NCBI RefSeq assembly: GCF_028583425.1 | Contig: NC_072791.1 | Location: 10,125,868 to 10,189,867 of the forward strand | DNA: 64,000 bases | Origin: Eublepharis macularius | Taxonomy: Eukaryota > Chordata > Lepidosauria > Squamata > Eublepharidae | Direction: 5' to 3' | Shown here: in pieces, positions 1-10,695 of the stretch | How the letters are laid out: each line of letters begins with the position of its first letter | How positions within the stretch are numbered: position 1 is the stretch's first letter | The notes under the pieces: model-generated | Seen by the model: only the letters and a program-made list of their open reading frames with translations | The model's database searches: none | What the model was told of the DNA's origin: nothing | Translations under genes and position numbers: made by a program

Positions 1-104
1 CATTATGCTAATGACACACTTCCAGTGATGTCAAGGGGCATGGCATATGCTAATGAGCTATGCTAATGAGTTCCTCCAGCTCTTTTTCTATGAAATGACC
101 CCTG
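1..104 (+). mobile_element. hAT-type MITE, right end (family D)
   Basis: Matches the right third of the complete element at 27943-28333. Shared features are ATGCTAATGA repeats, TCCAGCTCTTTTTCTA and the terminal ATGACCCCTG. The left part is outside the window. Confidence 0.75.
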
Positions 105-1183
105 GTGTTAATGATATTAAAGAGCAGGGTTTGAGGTCTGATTAGTTTATGTCCAGATGCATATCCCTCAATCCCAGATGCCTGGGAAGCTGTTGTCCTT
201 TATGCCCTGCTTGTGACTTCCCAGGAGCCTCTTTTGGAAACACAGTGTACCATCCTAGAAGAACCTTCGTCTTGATCCAGAAAGGCTCCTCTTCGTTTCT
301 TTGTTTCTGTTAAGGACCTGTGAAATGGGTACATGGGTGATTTACATTCAATGACGGCTGTTGCTTTATCGAAAAGGTATGAGTCTCAAGTTGGAATTTA
401 TTAATAGACATGCTCTCTGCGGTGTTGTTTTTCACGCCCAATGGGTTTCAGAATTCATCTCATTCTTCGTTGTGTCACGTAAAAATGAATCAGGAGTTTT
501 GCAAAAACAAAAGGTAGCTTTTTTTTTTACCACAACTCACACTTCAAAATACCATTCTTCTAAAATTATATGCCATTCTCCACTTTTTTTTTATTTTAGA
601 TGTAAGAAACCTTGCTTAAAGGCACACTTGGGCATTGCTGGCTCATAAATCAAAAACACCTCCAGCAAATAACCAGACCTGGGATTGGATGGAAACGGGA
701 CTGAAACAGCCAGCCCTCCGTGACCTCCGAACAGGTTTCCTCCATTTAATTTCCTCTTTACCCACACATCATGCTTTTCTGCTGCAGCGCACTGATGTAT
801 GTTTTGCACAGGGTCACATTAAGAAATCCTGACACTCCAGGCCCAAGGGACTGAAGGAATAATTAAACAATTATTTGCTCGCTGAGCAACGGCAACTGTG
901 ACAGATTCTTAAAAGTAAGATCCTTCTTAAACAAGCCCCAATAAAGCCACTGCCTCTTTCTTCCTTGTTACATTCCACTGCTTTTAAATCTGCAGGTGAA
1001 TTAGGAGATGAATGACAGTCGCAGCTCCCCCTTCCCATGTTCTTTTCTCCTGGTCATGGTAACCCCAGGGGTGGTATCTGAAGAAGGGCAGCTGGCAGAG
1101 CCCAAGACTTCTGGTAGGGCCCAATGCCACGGACTCCTACATATGCACCTCCTCTACTATCTTTCTGCATGGTGCTGGAGAGT
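105..1183. other. No gene or recognised repeat
   Basis: Moderately A/T-rich DNA with T-runs near 520-590. The short open frames here have no recognisable family or splice context. Confidence 0.5.
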
Positions 1184-1375
1184 ACCGTCAAGTCATAGCT
1201 GACTTATGGCAACCCCTAGCGGGGCTTTCAAGGCAAAAGACTAACAGACGTGGTTTGCCATTGCCTGCCTCTGCAACCCTGGTCTTCCTTGGAGGTCTCC
1301 CATCCAATTACTAACCAAGGTCAACTCTGCTTAGCTTCTAAGATCTGATGCGATCCCACTTGCCTGGGCTATCCA
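1184..1375 (-). mobile_element. 5S rRNA-derived SINE
   Basis: On the minus strand the head carries 5S rRNA internal-promoter-like sequence (AGAAGCTAAGCAGAGTTG, TTGGATGGGAGACC). The body then reads GGCAATGGCAAACCACG, and the tail resembles CATAAGTCAGCTATGACTTG. This head/tail layout is the SINE3 (5S) type. Confidence 0.8.
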
Positions 1376-1415
1376 AGTGACAGCAGCAGTGTGTGCTGTC
1401 ACTTGGATAGCCCAG
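1364..1415. repeat. Short perfect hairpin at the 5S-SINE head
   Basis: About 22-bp arms beginning CTGGGCTATCCAAGTGACAG, with an 8-base loop. The left arm is the 5' end of the 5S-derived SINE, so the hairpin is an inverted duplication of the SINE head. Confidence 0.7.
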
Positions 1416-1417
1416 AA

Positions 1418-1655
1418 GAGAGCTGCTGTAGCACAGTGGATAAGTGGCTGGGCTGCAAATCAACACTCTGCTGGTTCGACCCCCACTACAGCCATGAGCT
1501 CAGCAGGTGGCCTTGGGCAAGCCACTCCTCTCAGCCCCAGCTCCCCAGCTGAATTGTGGGGATAATAATAACAATAACTTGTTCACCGCTCTGGGTGAGG
1601 CACTAATCTGTCTAGAAGAGCGGTATATAAGTGCAGTTATTATTATTTAGTTATT
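1418..1655 (+). mobile_element. tRNA-derived SINE (family 2)
   Basis: Starts AGCTGCTGTAGCACAGTGG (A-box-like), with GGTTCGACCCC as B box. The body contains AGCTCAGCAGGTGGCCTTGG and ends AGAGCGGTATATAAGTGCAG followed by a TTATTATTA tail. Confidence 0.8.
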
Positions 1656-2070
1656 ATTATTATGCACGCCCTTCCCCATGATTGTTTGAAGGGCTCCAGC
1701 ACTCATGCTCCCAGCTGCCCAGAGTCACAGGAGAAGGACGTGTGGGTGGTGACCAGCAGCAGCGTTCCTGGTGGCCAGGATGTCAGTAGTGGCAACTGCA
1801 TGCACCAGCCAGTGCTGTTGAAGAATGGGTGTGCGTCTGGTACAGGCAACTGAGCACGGGAGGTGGGAAAGCTTGTGAAAGGGAGAAGGATGCACAAGCA
1901 GGTGAGGGGCACACAGGTGCGGTAAAAAGGGGTGCATGAGGGGGACCTGGTGGTGAACAGATGGGGGACCTCAGGCACTCTCTGCCTAAGGCCCCCCAAA
2001 ACCTAGAACCAGCTATGGATAGTGCATAAGATTAAGTTTGGAGAAGATACACAAAACAGGGACTGAAACC

Positions 2071-2338
2071 AGAGCCAGTTTGGTGTAGTGGTTAAGAGCA
2101 GCAGGACTCTAATCTGGAGAGCCAGGTTTGATCCCCCAACTCCTCCACTTGAAGCCAGCTGGGTGACCTTGGGTCAGTCACAGCTCTCTCAGAGCTCTCT
2201 CAGGTCCAACCCTCCTCACAGGGTGATTGTTGTGGGGATAATAATAAAACACTTTGTAAACCGCTCTGAGTGGGCGTTAAGTTGTCCTGAAGGGCAGTAT
2301 ATAAATTGAATGTTGTTGTTGTTGTTGTTGTTGTTGTT
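2071..2338 (+). mobile_element. tRNA-derived SINE (family 1), full length
   Basis: tRNA-like head AGCCAGTTTGGTGTAGTGG with B box GGTTTGATCCC. The body contains GGTCAGTCACAGCTCTCTCA and the 3' end reads GTCCTGAAGGGCAGTATATA, finishing in a (TTG)n tail. This head is typical of squamate tRNA SINEs. Other copies are at 22022, 30012 and 56885 (minus). Confidence 0.85.
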
Positions 2339-2465
2339 ATTCACTAATAACATGCATCAATACTATCATGCCTGTGTTAAAATGCAAATTCTTAAACTTG
2401 CATAGATGCAATGTGTATAAATCAAGAAGGGTGAAGGAAGAAGACAAGGTAGGGTTGCAGTAGAA

Positions 2466-2560
2466 AAGAGCAAGAATCTAGGAGCACTTATAAGACTAAC
2501 AAAATTTGTGGTAGGGTATGAGTTTTTGTGAGTCACAGCTCACTTCTTCATATACAGGTA
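2466..2560 (-). mobile_element. Decayed Penelope-like pseudo-LTR fragment
   Basis: The minus strand reads GAAGTGAGCTGTGACTCAC, then a long motif ending TTTTGTTAGTCTTATAAG, the turtle/lizard variant of the repeat at 50771-50985. Its catalytic-like core is eroded. Confidence 0.55.
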
Positions 2561-2635
2561 GGCTTGTCAGCCAGAGACCTGCAATCCCCGGGAGCTTCTG
2601 AGAGATGGGCTAGGTATCATCATGCAATGATTTAT

Positions 2636-2728
2636 ATCCAGCAGGCTTCAAGTGGAGAAGTGGGGAATCAAACCTGGTTCTCCAGATTACAGTCCTGCTG
2701 CTCTTAACCTCTACACCAAACTGCCTTT
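2636..2728 (-). mobile_element. tRNA SINE family 1 head fragment
   Basis: Reverse complement of the SINE head region: GGGAATCAAACCTGGTTCTC followed by CTTAACCTCTACACCAAACT. The tail is missing. Confidence 0.75.
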
Positions 2729-3131
2729 TTCTTGAATACAATAAAGTTGTTGACAATTTGCCTTCTTTTAACAATTTCCCCAACCCTGCCACCTGAGGCC
2801 AGCCACCACACCCAACTTAGCGGCTGGATGTCCCTTTTCTAGTCCCGCATCCTATTTCTCACAGTGATCAACCAGTTACCTCAGAGAGCCGGAAAACCAG
2901 GCAGAGAGGTCAATGCCTCACACTACCTTTCAATATTTTTTACCGGATCTCCCTCTAGATGTTTTCTTAGCACCAAATTAAAGCAATAAATAAAACAACA
3001 GATGAGGACAGAGCCTGAATAAGCCACTGTGTAGGGTTTCTGAAACGCTTTAAATAGCTCTTGAGGGAATTTGCTTTCTAACAAGTTAGTACCCTGACCG
3101 AAACACCAGGCTGTTGAGGGGGGGACATATT

Positions 3132-3134
<3 letters not shown>

Positions 3135-3174
<40 letters not shown>
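3135..3174. repeat. (AG)n microsatellite
   Basis: About 20 uninterrupted AG units. It creates a low-complexity serine/leucine open frame on the minus strand that should be ignored. Confidence 0.95.
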
Positions 3175-3175
<1 letters not shown>

Positions 3176-3299
3176 ATGTGTCTTTGTGTGGGCCCACCAA
3201 CTGGCCTCGAGGTGATATTGTTTGTTTTAAAAGGTCTCAATTCTTTGAGAACTAAAAAAGGCGATGGGGGTTGAACTATACACATTCTTTGAGCTCTTC

Positions 3300-3875
3300 C
3301 TGATTGGAGAGGGTCTTTTATTCAACGGTCTACAAGTTTTGGAGCGCAAGTCCTAGAACTGATTATGTTCCATTTCAGCAGTTCTTCAACCTCATATTGG
3401 ATCCTTGCTAATACTATGTCTTTGTAAACTTGTATTCATTTACCTTATGACATTGTTTTTGGAAATGTTCTAGACACTGTATTCATTTACCCTATGACAT
3501 TGGTTATGGTAGGGTTGCCAGCCTCCAGGTAGTGGCTGGAGATCTCCTGGAATTACAACCGGTCTCCAGGCCACAGTGATCAGTTCACCTGGAGAAAATG
3601 GCTACTTTGGGGTTGGACTCTATGGAATTATGCCATGCCAAGGTCCTTTCCCTCCCCAAACCCCACTTTTTCCAGGTTTTACCCCCGCCCCTGATCTCCA
3701 GGAATCTCCCAGCTTGGAGCTGGCAACCCTAGTTTATGGAAATGTTCTTGACACTGTATGGAAATGCCTGCCCTTGTCCTTGCTACTGATTGTACTAATC
3801 CCACACTATGTAATCCGCCTTGAGTCTCAGTGAGAAAGGCGGAATATAAATGACATAAACAAACAAACAAACATC
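3300..3875 (+). mobile_element. LINE 3' end (CR1/L2-like), split by a MITE
   Basis: Contains GCTAATACTATGTCTTTGTA, and after the insertion CTTGAGTCTCAGTGAGAAAG, ending in (AAAC)n. The same 3' end occurs at 8335-8960, 29695-30000, 31190-31569, 47440-47955 and 49466-49861. The upstream coding end is best seen at 30970-31180. The MITE at 3510-3731 interrupts it. Confidence 0.75.
3510..3731 (+). mobile_element. hAT-type MITE, TIR TAGGGTTGCCAGC (family C)
   Basis: Ends TAGGGTTGCCAGC and GCTGGCAACCCTA. The flanks GGTTATGG and GTTTATGG are a 7/8-matching 8-bp target duplication. The interior contains GAGATCTCCTGGAATTACAA and TGGAGAAAATGGCTACTTTG. Family members: about 33276-33488, 29113-29317 (minus), and partial 10705-10810 and 11540-11660. 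Confidence 0.85.
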
Positions 3876-4394
3876 TCGACTGCTCAAATTAAACATCTAC
3901 CTACAGGGAACCATTTTCATGTTAATCAATCTGTGGCATTTGAGGGGTGAAGACTCCGGGTGGCATCCTGCTGCCCTGTGCAGCTTATAGTGGCGCCTTT
4001 TTTGTGTTGGTAGCAGAGTAATTAACACACAGCAGAAATAAGCTGTACAGACACTTGCGTGTTTTAGCTTCTATAAAAAGTGTTTACTACATATAAAGGT
4101 AAAAGAAGGTTACATTGGAAAGAAAACAATGAATGGCTAATTAAACTCTATCTTGTTTCTTCGTTCCATACAAACTCTTCTCGGTGGTCTAACTGCAACG
4201 TGGACACTGCAAACTGACCCCTGAGTACGTGCAGAAATGTTAATTGCACCCTTATAGAACTGACAACCCCCCCTCTCAAATAGTCAGTCTTAGATCTCCT
4301 CATAACCCCACCCCCTTTCCCCTGGTGGGAATAACTACTTGACTCCTAAATGGCCCTATGCAAACTAGCTATCTCTAGCTAAACATAAACATCA

Positions 4395-5520
4395 CCGTAA
4401 CTCTTTCATGACAGAAAGGATGACACTTGCTAAAAACCCAAGACTTTGGCTGAAGACTTTCTCTGATGCAAGAGACGCTTACACGGGAGGAATGCTCAGA
4501 GGAAAGCCCGATAGGACCCAAGATCTTTGCCATCAAATGCCACAATCAAATCTTGTATCCTTTTACTTACTGCAGAAAGGGATGGTTGTGTTTCGTTTAG
4601 AGTGCATCAATAAGATGCTTCTGTACTATAAAATGCGTAAATTTAAATCATTACGTTTCCAGTTTATGCCAACTGAGATGCTACTCGGGCTACGCCCAAA
4701 AAACCCCATTGATCAGCATGTATGTGTCTGTGGAACCTCAATCGAGGACTTACCACACTTTGTTTTAAACTGTCCCTTATTCCAGGAATCAAGGGGAAAA
4801 TTTCTCGCCCGCATTTTATCTGGTCTCCATCTTCTGCCTGATTTTCATAAATTAAACTTTATACTCTCAAAGATCCTTCCCCCCCGCCCCCCAATAGGAT
4901 GGCACTCTACGCCCTGGCTGCTAAGAAAGTCAGGGGAAATGTGGCAACTAGGAAAGTAAATAACTAATACAGATGGTTGCCTTTTAATCTGCTAGATCAG
5001 GGCTTGTTTTCTGGGGAAAGAGGTGGCGGAACTCAGTGGGTTGCCCTCGGAGAAAATGGTCACATGGCTGGTGGCCCCGCCCCCTGACCTCCAGACAGAG
5101 GGGAGCTTGGATTGCCCTCGGTGCCACTCGGCGGCGCGGAGGGCAATCTCAACTGCCCTCTGTCTGGAGATCAGGGGGCGGGGCCACCAGCCATGTGACC
5201 ATTTTCAAGAGGTTCCGGAACTCCACAGAGGGCAATCTCAACTGCCCTCTGTCTGGAGATCGGGGGCGGGGCCACCAGCCATGTGACCATTTTCAAGAGG
5301 TTCCAGAACTCCATTCCACCACGTTCCTGCTGAAAAAAAGCCCTGTGCTAGATACCATTTGATTTTAAAGTTGTTTATATTTTACATTATAGGTAAAATG
5401 CATTTTACTGCAATTATATTTATATGCATGTCGTCACATTTGTGTGCATGTTTTTTTATGAAAGGAAGGATTGTGAAGGCCTATGGCCATATACAATAAA
5501 TTCTCTCTTGTCTCGTCTTA
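4395..5520 (+). mobile_element. Non-LTR LINE 3' end, clade unassigned
   Basis: An open frame at 4408-4959 (183 codons) has a C-terminal CVCGTSIEDLPHFVLNCP zinc-knuckle-like motif (C-x-C-G, H, C-P). This pattern is common at the ends of reverse transcriptases of R1/I/Jockey-like LINEs. The reading continues in decayed form to the hAT MITE at 4998. After the MITE comes an A/T-rich 3' region ending GAAGGCCTATGGCCATATAC followed by AATAAA. The 5' end is truncated. Confidence 0.6.
4998..5345 (+). mobile_element. hAT-type hairpin MITE (family A), copy 1
   Basis: Ends CAGGGCTTGTTTTCTGGGG and AAAAAAAGCCCTG. Perfect 8-bp target duplication TGCTAGAT (4990-4997, 5346-5353). The inner palindrome is built on GGTGGCCCCGCCCCCTGAYC modules, with one arm unit duplicated. 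Confidence 0.92.
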
Positions 5521-6588
5521 TAAAAGGTGTAGTGACATTAAAAGCAACTTTCAAAACACAGCTGAAGATTTAAAATGTGTAAAGAAACAGTTTATTATCT
5601 ACACTCGTGTGGTCAGCCGGCCTGGAGAAAAAAAGTCGCATCTTTGAATAGAGGCTTAATGCGCGGAAATGGGCAGCTGAATTTTTTTATGATGTGGTGG
5701 TAAGTGACACCACCTGTTAAATAACATCCCATTAAACTGCTATTCAAGGGACATGGCATTTTTCTCCAGCCCTGTGCACAGCTTAATCTGGGGCCTCTCC
5801 AGTGTTTCTTCAGATTCTTGTAGCATCCAGGCTGAAACAGGAAGGAGATTGTGCCTGCTGCTGACTCCAGCAAATCTGCCCCAAAGCCACTGCGGAAATT
5901 GCAGTAAGACGCAAGAAAGATGACTCCCTTGTTATGGAGCCCTGCTTGCCACTCGTCACAGGCAGTAAAGTTGAGAGAATGTGCAACATCATGCCTGCTT
6001 CTGAATATTGCCCAGAGCAAAACTAAAACCAGCCTGTGTTTTTTAGATGACAGCAAAGCTTTTGACTATATGGATCATGTTAAGCTACAGAGAGTGTTAA
6101 AAGAAATGGGGGGGGTGCCACAACATTTGATTGTTTTGACATGCAACCTGTATTCTGGACAAGAGGCTACTGTCAGGGCAGAATACGGGGGAACGGAATG
6201 GTTTCCAATTGGCAAAGGTGTCAGACAAGGATGCGTATTATCTCCCTACCTGTTGAACCTCTATGCGGCGTGTATAATAAGGAAAGCAGGACTAAATCTA
6301 AAAGAAGGTGGAGTGAAAATTGGAAGGAACGTTAACAATTTGAGATATGCACCACGTTACTGGCCGAAAATAGTGAAGAATTGAAACGACTACTGATGGA
6401 GATTAAAGGAGAAGGCACCATGGCAGGATCACAGTGGAGCATCAAGAAGATAAAAGTAATGACTAGAGATGGGCATGAACCAAAATACGAACCAAAATTG
6501 GTCATGAACCGGGCTGATTCGTGGTTCGCGAACCAGTGGTTCATCAGAGCCCATTTCTGACGAACCGCTGCGAACTTTAGGCCACTTC

Positions 6589-6887
6589 GATGTATTGTCG
6601 AAGGCTTTCACGGCCGGAGAACAATGGTTGTTGTGGGTTTTCCAGGCTGTATTGCCGTGGTCTTGGCATTGTAGTTCCTGACGTTTCACCAGCAGCTGTG
6701 GCTGGCATCTTCAGAGGTGTAGCACCAAAAGACAGAGATCTCTCAGTGTCACAGACACTGTGACTCTGAGAGTTCTCTGTCTTTTGGTGCTACATCTCTG
6801 AAGATGCCAGCCACAGCTGCTGGCGAAACGTCAGGAACTACAATGCCAAGACCACGGCAATACAGCTCGGAAAACCCACAACAACCA
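6589..6887. mobile_element. Palindromic Penelope-like pseudo-LTR pair
   Basis: Two inverted copies, each about 145 bp, meet near 6740-6780 (CACAGACACTGTGACTC). Each contains TTCCTGACGTTTC, a GCCAGCAGCTGTGGCTGGC hairpin and AGGTGTAGCACCAAAAGAC. The flanks carry a 13-bp duplication TTTAGGCCACTTC (6576-6588, 6888-6900). The same unit at 32139-32602 adjoins a Penelope-type coding end, which gives the family assignment. Confidence 0.75.
6798..6832 (+). ncRNA. Hammerhead-ribozyme-like core in the pseudo-LTR
   Basis: Reads CTGAAGA (CUGANGA), then stem II GCCAGC (6806-6811) pairing with GCTGGC (6819-6824), then GAAA (6825-6828), then CGTC with a GTC cleavage triplet. Helix III is almost absent, so activity would need a dimer. 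Helix I pairs poorly. Penelope-like elements are known to carry hammerheads. Confidence 0.4.
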
Positions 6888-8035
6888 TTTAGGCCACTTC
6901 ATTTGGTTCATTTTTCAGTTTGTCACTGCAGACACCTTGTGCCACTCAATCAGTTTCCTAGGCAATGGGAAGACGGGCTTTCTGCAGCCCCAGAAGTAAC
7001 TTTCTGCTGCTCCGGAAGTGACATTTTCACAAACCAAATGAACCAGTTCACAAACCGGGGCAAGTTCGTGAAAGTTTGTGGTTCGTGGTTTGTGAAATGC
7101 GACAAACCGTGAACTGCACTGTTCGGTATTTTCCTGGTTCGTGACTACAGAGGAATTACACAATTTTAAATTAGACAATGAAGAAACTGAAATTGTTCAA
7201 GATTTTCTATTCCTTGGCTCAATCATCAACCAAAAGGGAGACTGCAATGAAGAAATCAGAAGAAGACTGGGACTTGGAAGAGCAGCTGTGAGGGAGCTAG
7301 AGAAGATCCTTAAAGATAAAGATGTCTCTCTGGGGACCAAGAGCAAGATAATCCAAAGTATGGTATTCCCCATACTATGTATGGATGTGACAGACAATGA
7401 AGAAAGCCGACAAAACTGAGGCTACCACACTTTGTTCACATCATGAGCAGACAAGACTCTCTGGAAAAGTCAATAATGCTAGGAAAAGTGGAAGGCAGCA
7501 GGAAAAGAGGAATATCCAAAACAAGATGGCTTGATTCAATAAAGGAAGCCACGTCGGACAGTTGGTGAGATCTGAGAAAGTCTGTTGACAATAGGATGTT
7601 TTGGAGGTCTTTCATTCATAGGGTCGCCATGGGTCAGAGGCAACTTGACAGCACGTAACACAAACACCTCCTCCATCTAAAAAAGTACGGCTTTCACGTG
7701 GTTCCAGGACTGGGTGCTTGTAGTGGCTATCTCCACCCTATGAAAGAATCAGGGGGATTTTCGGCTGCGAAGATCTTAGGGAATCCCTGATGCCAGATGT
7801 TTCTTTGTTAGGTGGAAGCATCAAGGCTGCTTACTTTTTCTTACTCTTCCTGTCTCTGAGCCATTAACAGCTGCCTGCACTGACAAGTGCAAATTCAACA
7901 ACTCAGCCTTCCCTTATCCATCTCTTTATGTCAAGAGAAGCTTCTGCCCCTTGAACCACTTGTCATTTTTAGGAAGCAGAGGCAGTGGGTTGCCTCCATC
8001 CAAGATCCTATATTTTAGGGATTCTGTATTCTGGA

Positions 8036-8150
8036 GAGGAGGCTGTGGCTCAGTGGCAGAGCATCTGTTCTGCATGCAGAAGGCCGCTGGTTCAAGCCCG
8101 ATCATCTACCTTTAGAAGAATCAGGCAATTTGCGATGAGAAAGACCTGAG
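8036..8150 (+). mobile_element. tRNA-Ala-derived SINE fragment
   Basis: Reads GGCTGTGGCTCAGTGGCAGA, then CTGCATGCAGAAGG, with B-box-like GGTTCAAGCCC. It resembles a tRNA-Ala(TGC) gene but lacks an intact acceptor stem and runs on into SINE body sequence, so it is not a functional tRNA. Confidence 0.75.
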
Positions 8151-8334
8151 AGACAAACTTGGCAAAATGTTTCTCCACAAGGAACACTGACTCATATATG
8201 TGCTGGTGGGTTCCCAAGTGTGCTGTGGCCCAGTTGACATCAGGACCATGGTTCAAGGGGAGGAGGGACTCCGGCTTCCCAACCCAAAACACCCCCCCCA
8301 GGGGTGCTATTTGTCCTCAGAGGATGCATCTGCA

Positions 8335-8960
8335 AGATTTATTTATTTATTTATTTATTTAATGTAGTTTATAGTCCGCCTTTCTCACTGAGACTCAAGG
8401 CGGATTACACAGTGTGAGATTAGTACAGTCCGTATCAAGTACATTTCAATACAGTATCAAGGACATTTCATAAACAATGGCCATTTCCACACGTCTTACC
8501 TGCCTGTGGAACGTCGCACGAAAGACCCGGAAAACAGCATCTTCTCGCACGAAATCGTGCCAGGAAGACGCGGTTTTGTGCAAAACTCCCGGATAACAGT
8601 GTCTTCCTGGCACGATTTTGCGCAAGAAGACGCTGTCTTCTGGGTCTTTCGCGCGATGTTCCGCAGGCAGGAAAGACGTGAGGAAACGGCCAATGCCATA
8701 GGGTAAATAGATACAAGTTTAAAAGATATAGTATTAGCAAGAATCCAATACAGAGCAGAAAAAATACTGAGTCAGAACATAATCAGTTCTAGAACCAAGA
8801 TTAGACAACATGGAGCACTGGTGGTACACAGGAGTACATATTTAAAGCAGAAGATAATATGTAAGGCAATATAGTGATGAAGTCTATGGTCCCTAACTCG
8901 TTGAGGAATCCAAGCCCAACTCACAGAGAAATGCATAATTTAGAAAGCCACTGCCAGTCT
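8335..8960 (-). mobile_element. LINE 3' end (CR1/L2-like), split by a MITE
   Basis: Begins on the plus strand with (TTTA)n and AGTCCGCCTTTCTCACTGAG and runs to GGTCCCTAACTCGTTGAGG. This is the reverse complement of the 3' end at 31190-31569. The hairpin element 8479-8691 lies within it. Confidence 0.75.
8479..8691. mobile_element. Hairpin MITE with 3-bp duplication (family F), copy 1
   Basis: Ends GGCCATTTCCACACG and CGTGAGGAAACGGCC, flanked by AAT on both sides. Arms of about 100 bp are imperfect, with CpG-rich interior blocks such as GAAGACGCGGTTTTGTGC. There is no coding capacity. Confidence 0.75.
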
Positions 8961-9557
8961 GAATAGACAATTCCGACCAAGGGTTTGACTCAGCACAAGG
9001 TAGCCTTGTGTGTTCAAACAGCTAGTTGTTCCCACACAACACTTCAACCCTGAATCATTTTTGATTTTCCTCCCTGCCTCTGATCAGACCCTTTTTGCCT
9101 TCAATTGCAACCGCCTCTTCCTCTCTGCATAGAGCAAAGAGTTTCTATGAGGCTGCCCGTGTTGCTGAGCAAGTCCAATTAAACTAGTCGAACTCCTCTG
9201 TGAACAGGGTTAAGTTCTCCCAGATGGCAGAGAAATCATTAATTCGTGGCATGCTGAGATAAGACCGATCAGCTGCCCGGGATCTCACCTGCAAGTCATG
9301 TTAACCTTTCTGTGCAAATACAGATTTTTTTTAAAAAAAATGCAATTACTCCCTATCATGGATGGGTTGTTCTCTGAATAGAAAAGAGGAAGAGGAAATA
9401 GAGAGAATTGGGTAGAGTGGAAGGGAGGAAATGCCTATGCTTAAAAGTAAAACAGACTTTATTATCAAGAGTGTACTATTTGGTCCAGAGAGAAGACAGC
9501 ATGCTATAGCCCAAACTAAATGGATCTCGGAAGCTTAGCATCTGCCCATGTCAGCAC

Positions 9558-10150
9558 TAGAGATGGGCACAAACCGGAATACGAACCAAAAAAACCCACG
9601 AACTGGCCTGGTTTGTGGTTCACTAACCAGCGGTTCATGGAAGCTCCTTTCCACGAACTCGTCTGCTGGTTCGTTTGGTTCGTTTTAACACCAATGCCCC
9701 TTTCCCTGCCTCTGCAGCTGATCATTTAAACAGTGGGGCTTGGCTGGCCGTCCAGGAGTTCTGAGCCAGCCAGTCAAGCCCTGCTGTTTAAATGGCTATT
9801 CCCCACCGCTTGGAGTGGTGGAGAAATGGCCATTTAAACTGTGGGTGGAGCTTGGCTAACTGGCCGGGAGTTCCCAGTCGGCCAGCCAAGCCCCACTGTT
9901 TAAACAGCCCTGCTGTTTAAATGATCAGTTGCTTGTCGGGGATCTCCCCAACAAGCAGCTGATCCAAGGGGTTAAATGCCCTTTCCCTGCCACTGCTAAG
10001 TGACCAGAAAGGGGCATTAAAATCCCACGAACCACAAACCAGTTCGTGAACTTGCCCCAGTTCGTGGAAGTTCGTGGTTCCTGGTTCATGAAAATGCCAC
10101 AAACCACAAACCGCACAGTTCAGTTTTTTCACGGTTCGTGCCCACCTCTA
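9558..10150 (+). mobile_element. hAT-type element (family B), complete
   Basis: Terminal repeats TAGAGATGGGCAC and GTGCCCACCTCTA. Flanks GTCAGCAC and GTCAATAC match at 6 of 8 positions. Many ACGAACCA/TGGTTCGT motifs near both ends could bind a transposase. No open frame of its own. Confidence 0.8.
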
Positions 10151-10609
10151 GTCAATACCTGGATGGGCCACCACTAGGCTTGCCAGTTCCCTGGATCTCC
10201 CGCCCCTGCTGATGCTCCCACCACCTCTCACTTGGCCTGTGGGGGGGAAGGTGCAGAAATGTAGCAGTGGGGGCTAAGAGAACTCCCGTGTGCTCTGGAG
10301 CACCTCCACGTTGCGCCAGCAATGACATCATTCCTGGCACAATGCAGAAGTAATGGGTCACGCAGAGGTCCAATTGAATAAAAATCAGCCCCCAGTTTAG
10401 TGTTTTGGACCAATTTTTACTCAATCATCCCCTGGGACAACCCATTACTTCCACATCGCACCAGGAATAGCATCATTTCCAGCACAGCCTGAGGTGCTCC
10501 AGAGCATGCACACACTATGCACACAAGAGGTAAGTTCCCCCACACATGATTCCCCCCTGTAACCCCCCCCCCATCCCCTGCTTTCGCCCCCCAGGGATCT
10601 GGCTACACT

Positions 10610-10695
10610 AGACACCATTGAGGAAGGCTGGTGTTGCTCTACAGAGGAAGGCAATGGCAAACCACCTCTGTTCCTAATTTGCATTGAAAGTCCCT
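10610..10695 (+). mobile_element. 5S-type SINE 3' fragment
   Basis: Contains AGAGGAAGGCAATGGCAAAC followed by CACCTCTGTTC, the body shared by the 5S-derived SINEs. The 5S head is not recognisable. Confidence 0.55.

Larger units (their letters stand above)
6464..7141 (+). mobile_element. hAT-type element (family B) inside BovB
   Basis: Starts TAGAGATGGGCATGAACC like the copy at 9558-10150. It ends in a truncated GGTATTTTCCTGGTTCG; the last bases of the terminal repeat and part of the target duplication (GTAATGAC) are lost. It is interrupted at 6589-6887 by a Penelope-type palindrome. Confidence 0.75.
5990..7665 (+). mobile_element. BovB (RTE clade) LINE, decayed, interrupted
   Basis: The reverse-transcriptase part at 6040-6350 contains SKAFDYMDHVKLQRVLKEMG, then GKGVRQGCVLSPYLLNLYA and NVNNLRYA, where the usual YADD follows. 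After a nested insertion (6464-7141) it resumes with FLFLGSIINQKGDCNEEIRR and ends with the BovB-type tail GGTCGCCATGGGTCAGAGG, then CAACTTGACAGCA. The junction 7415-7420 skips part of the C-terminal domain (internal deletion). Stops and frame changes show it is dead. Confidence 0.85.

Noticed and set aside
3135-3174. Functional GA-repeat regulatory element
   Set aside because: A plain microsatellite; nothing around it suggests a promoter.
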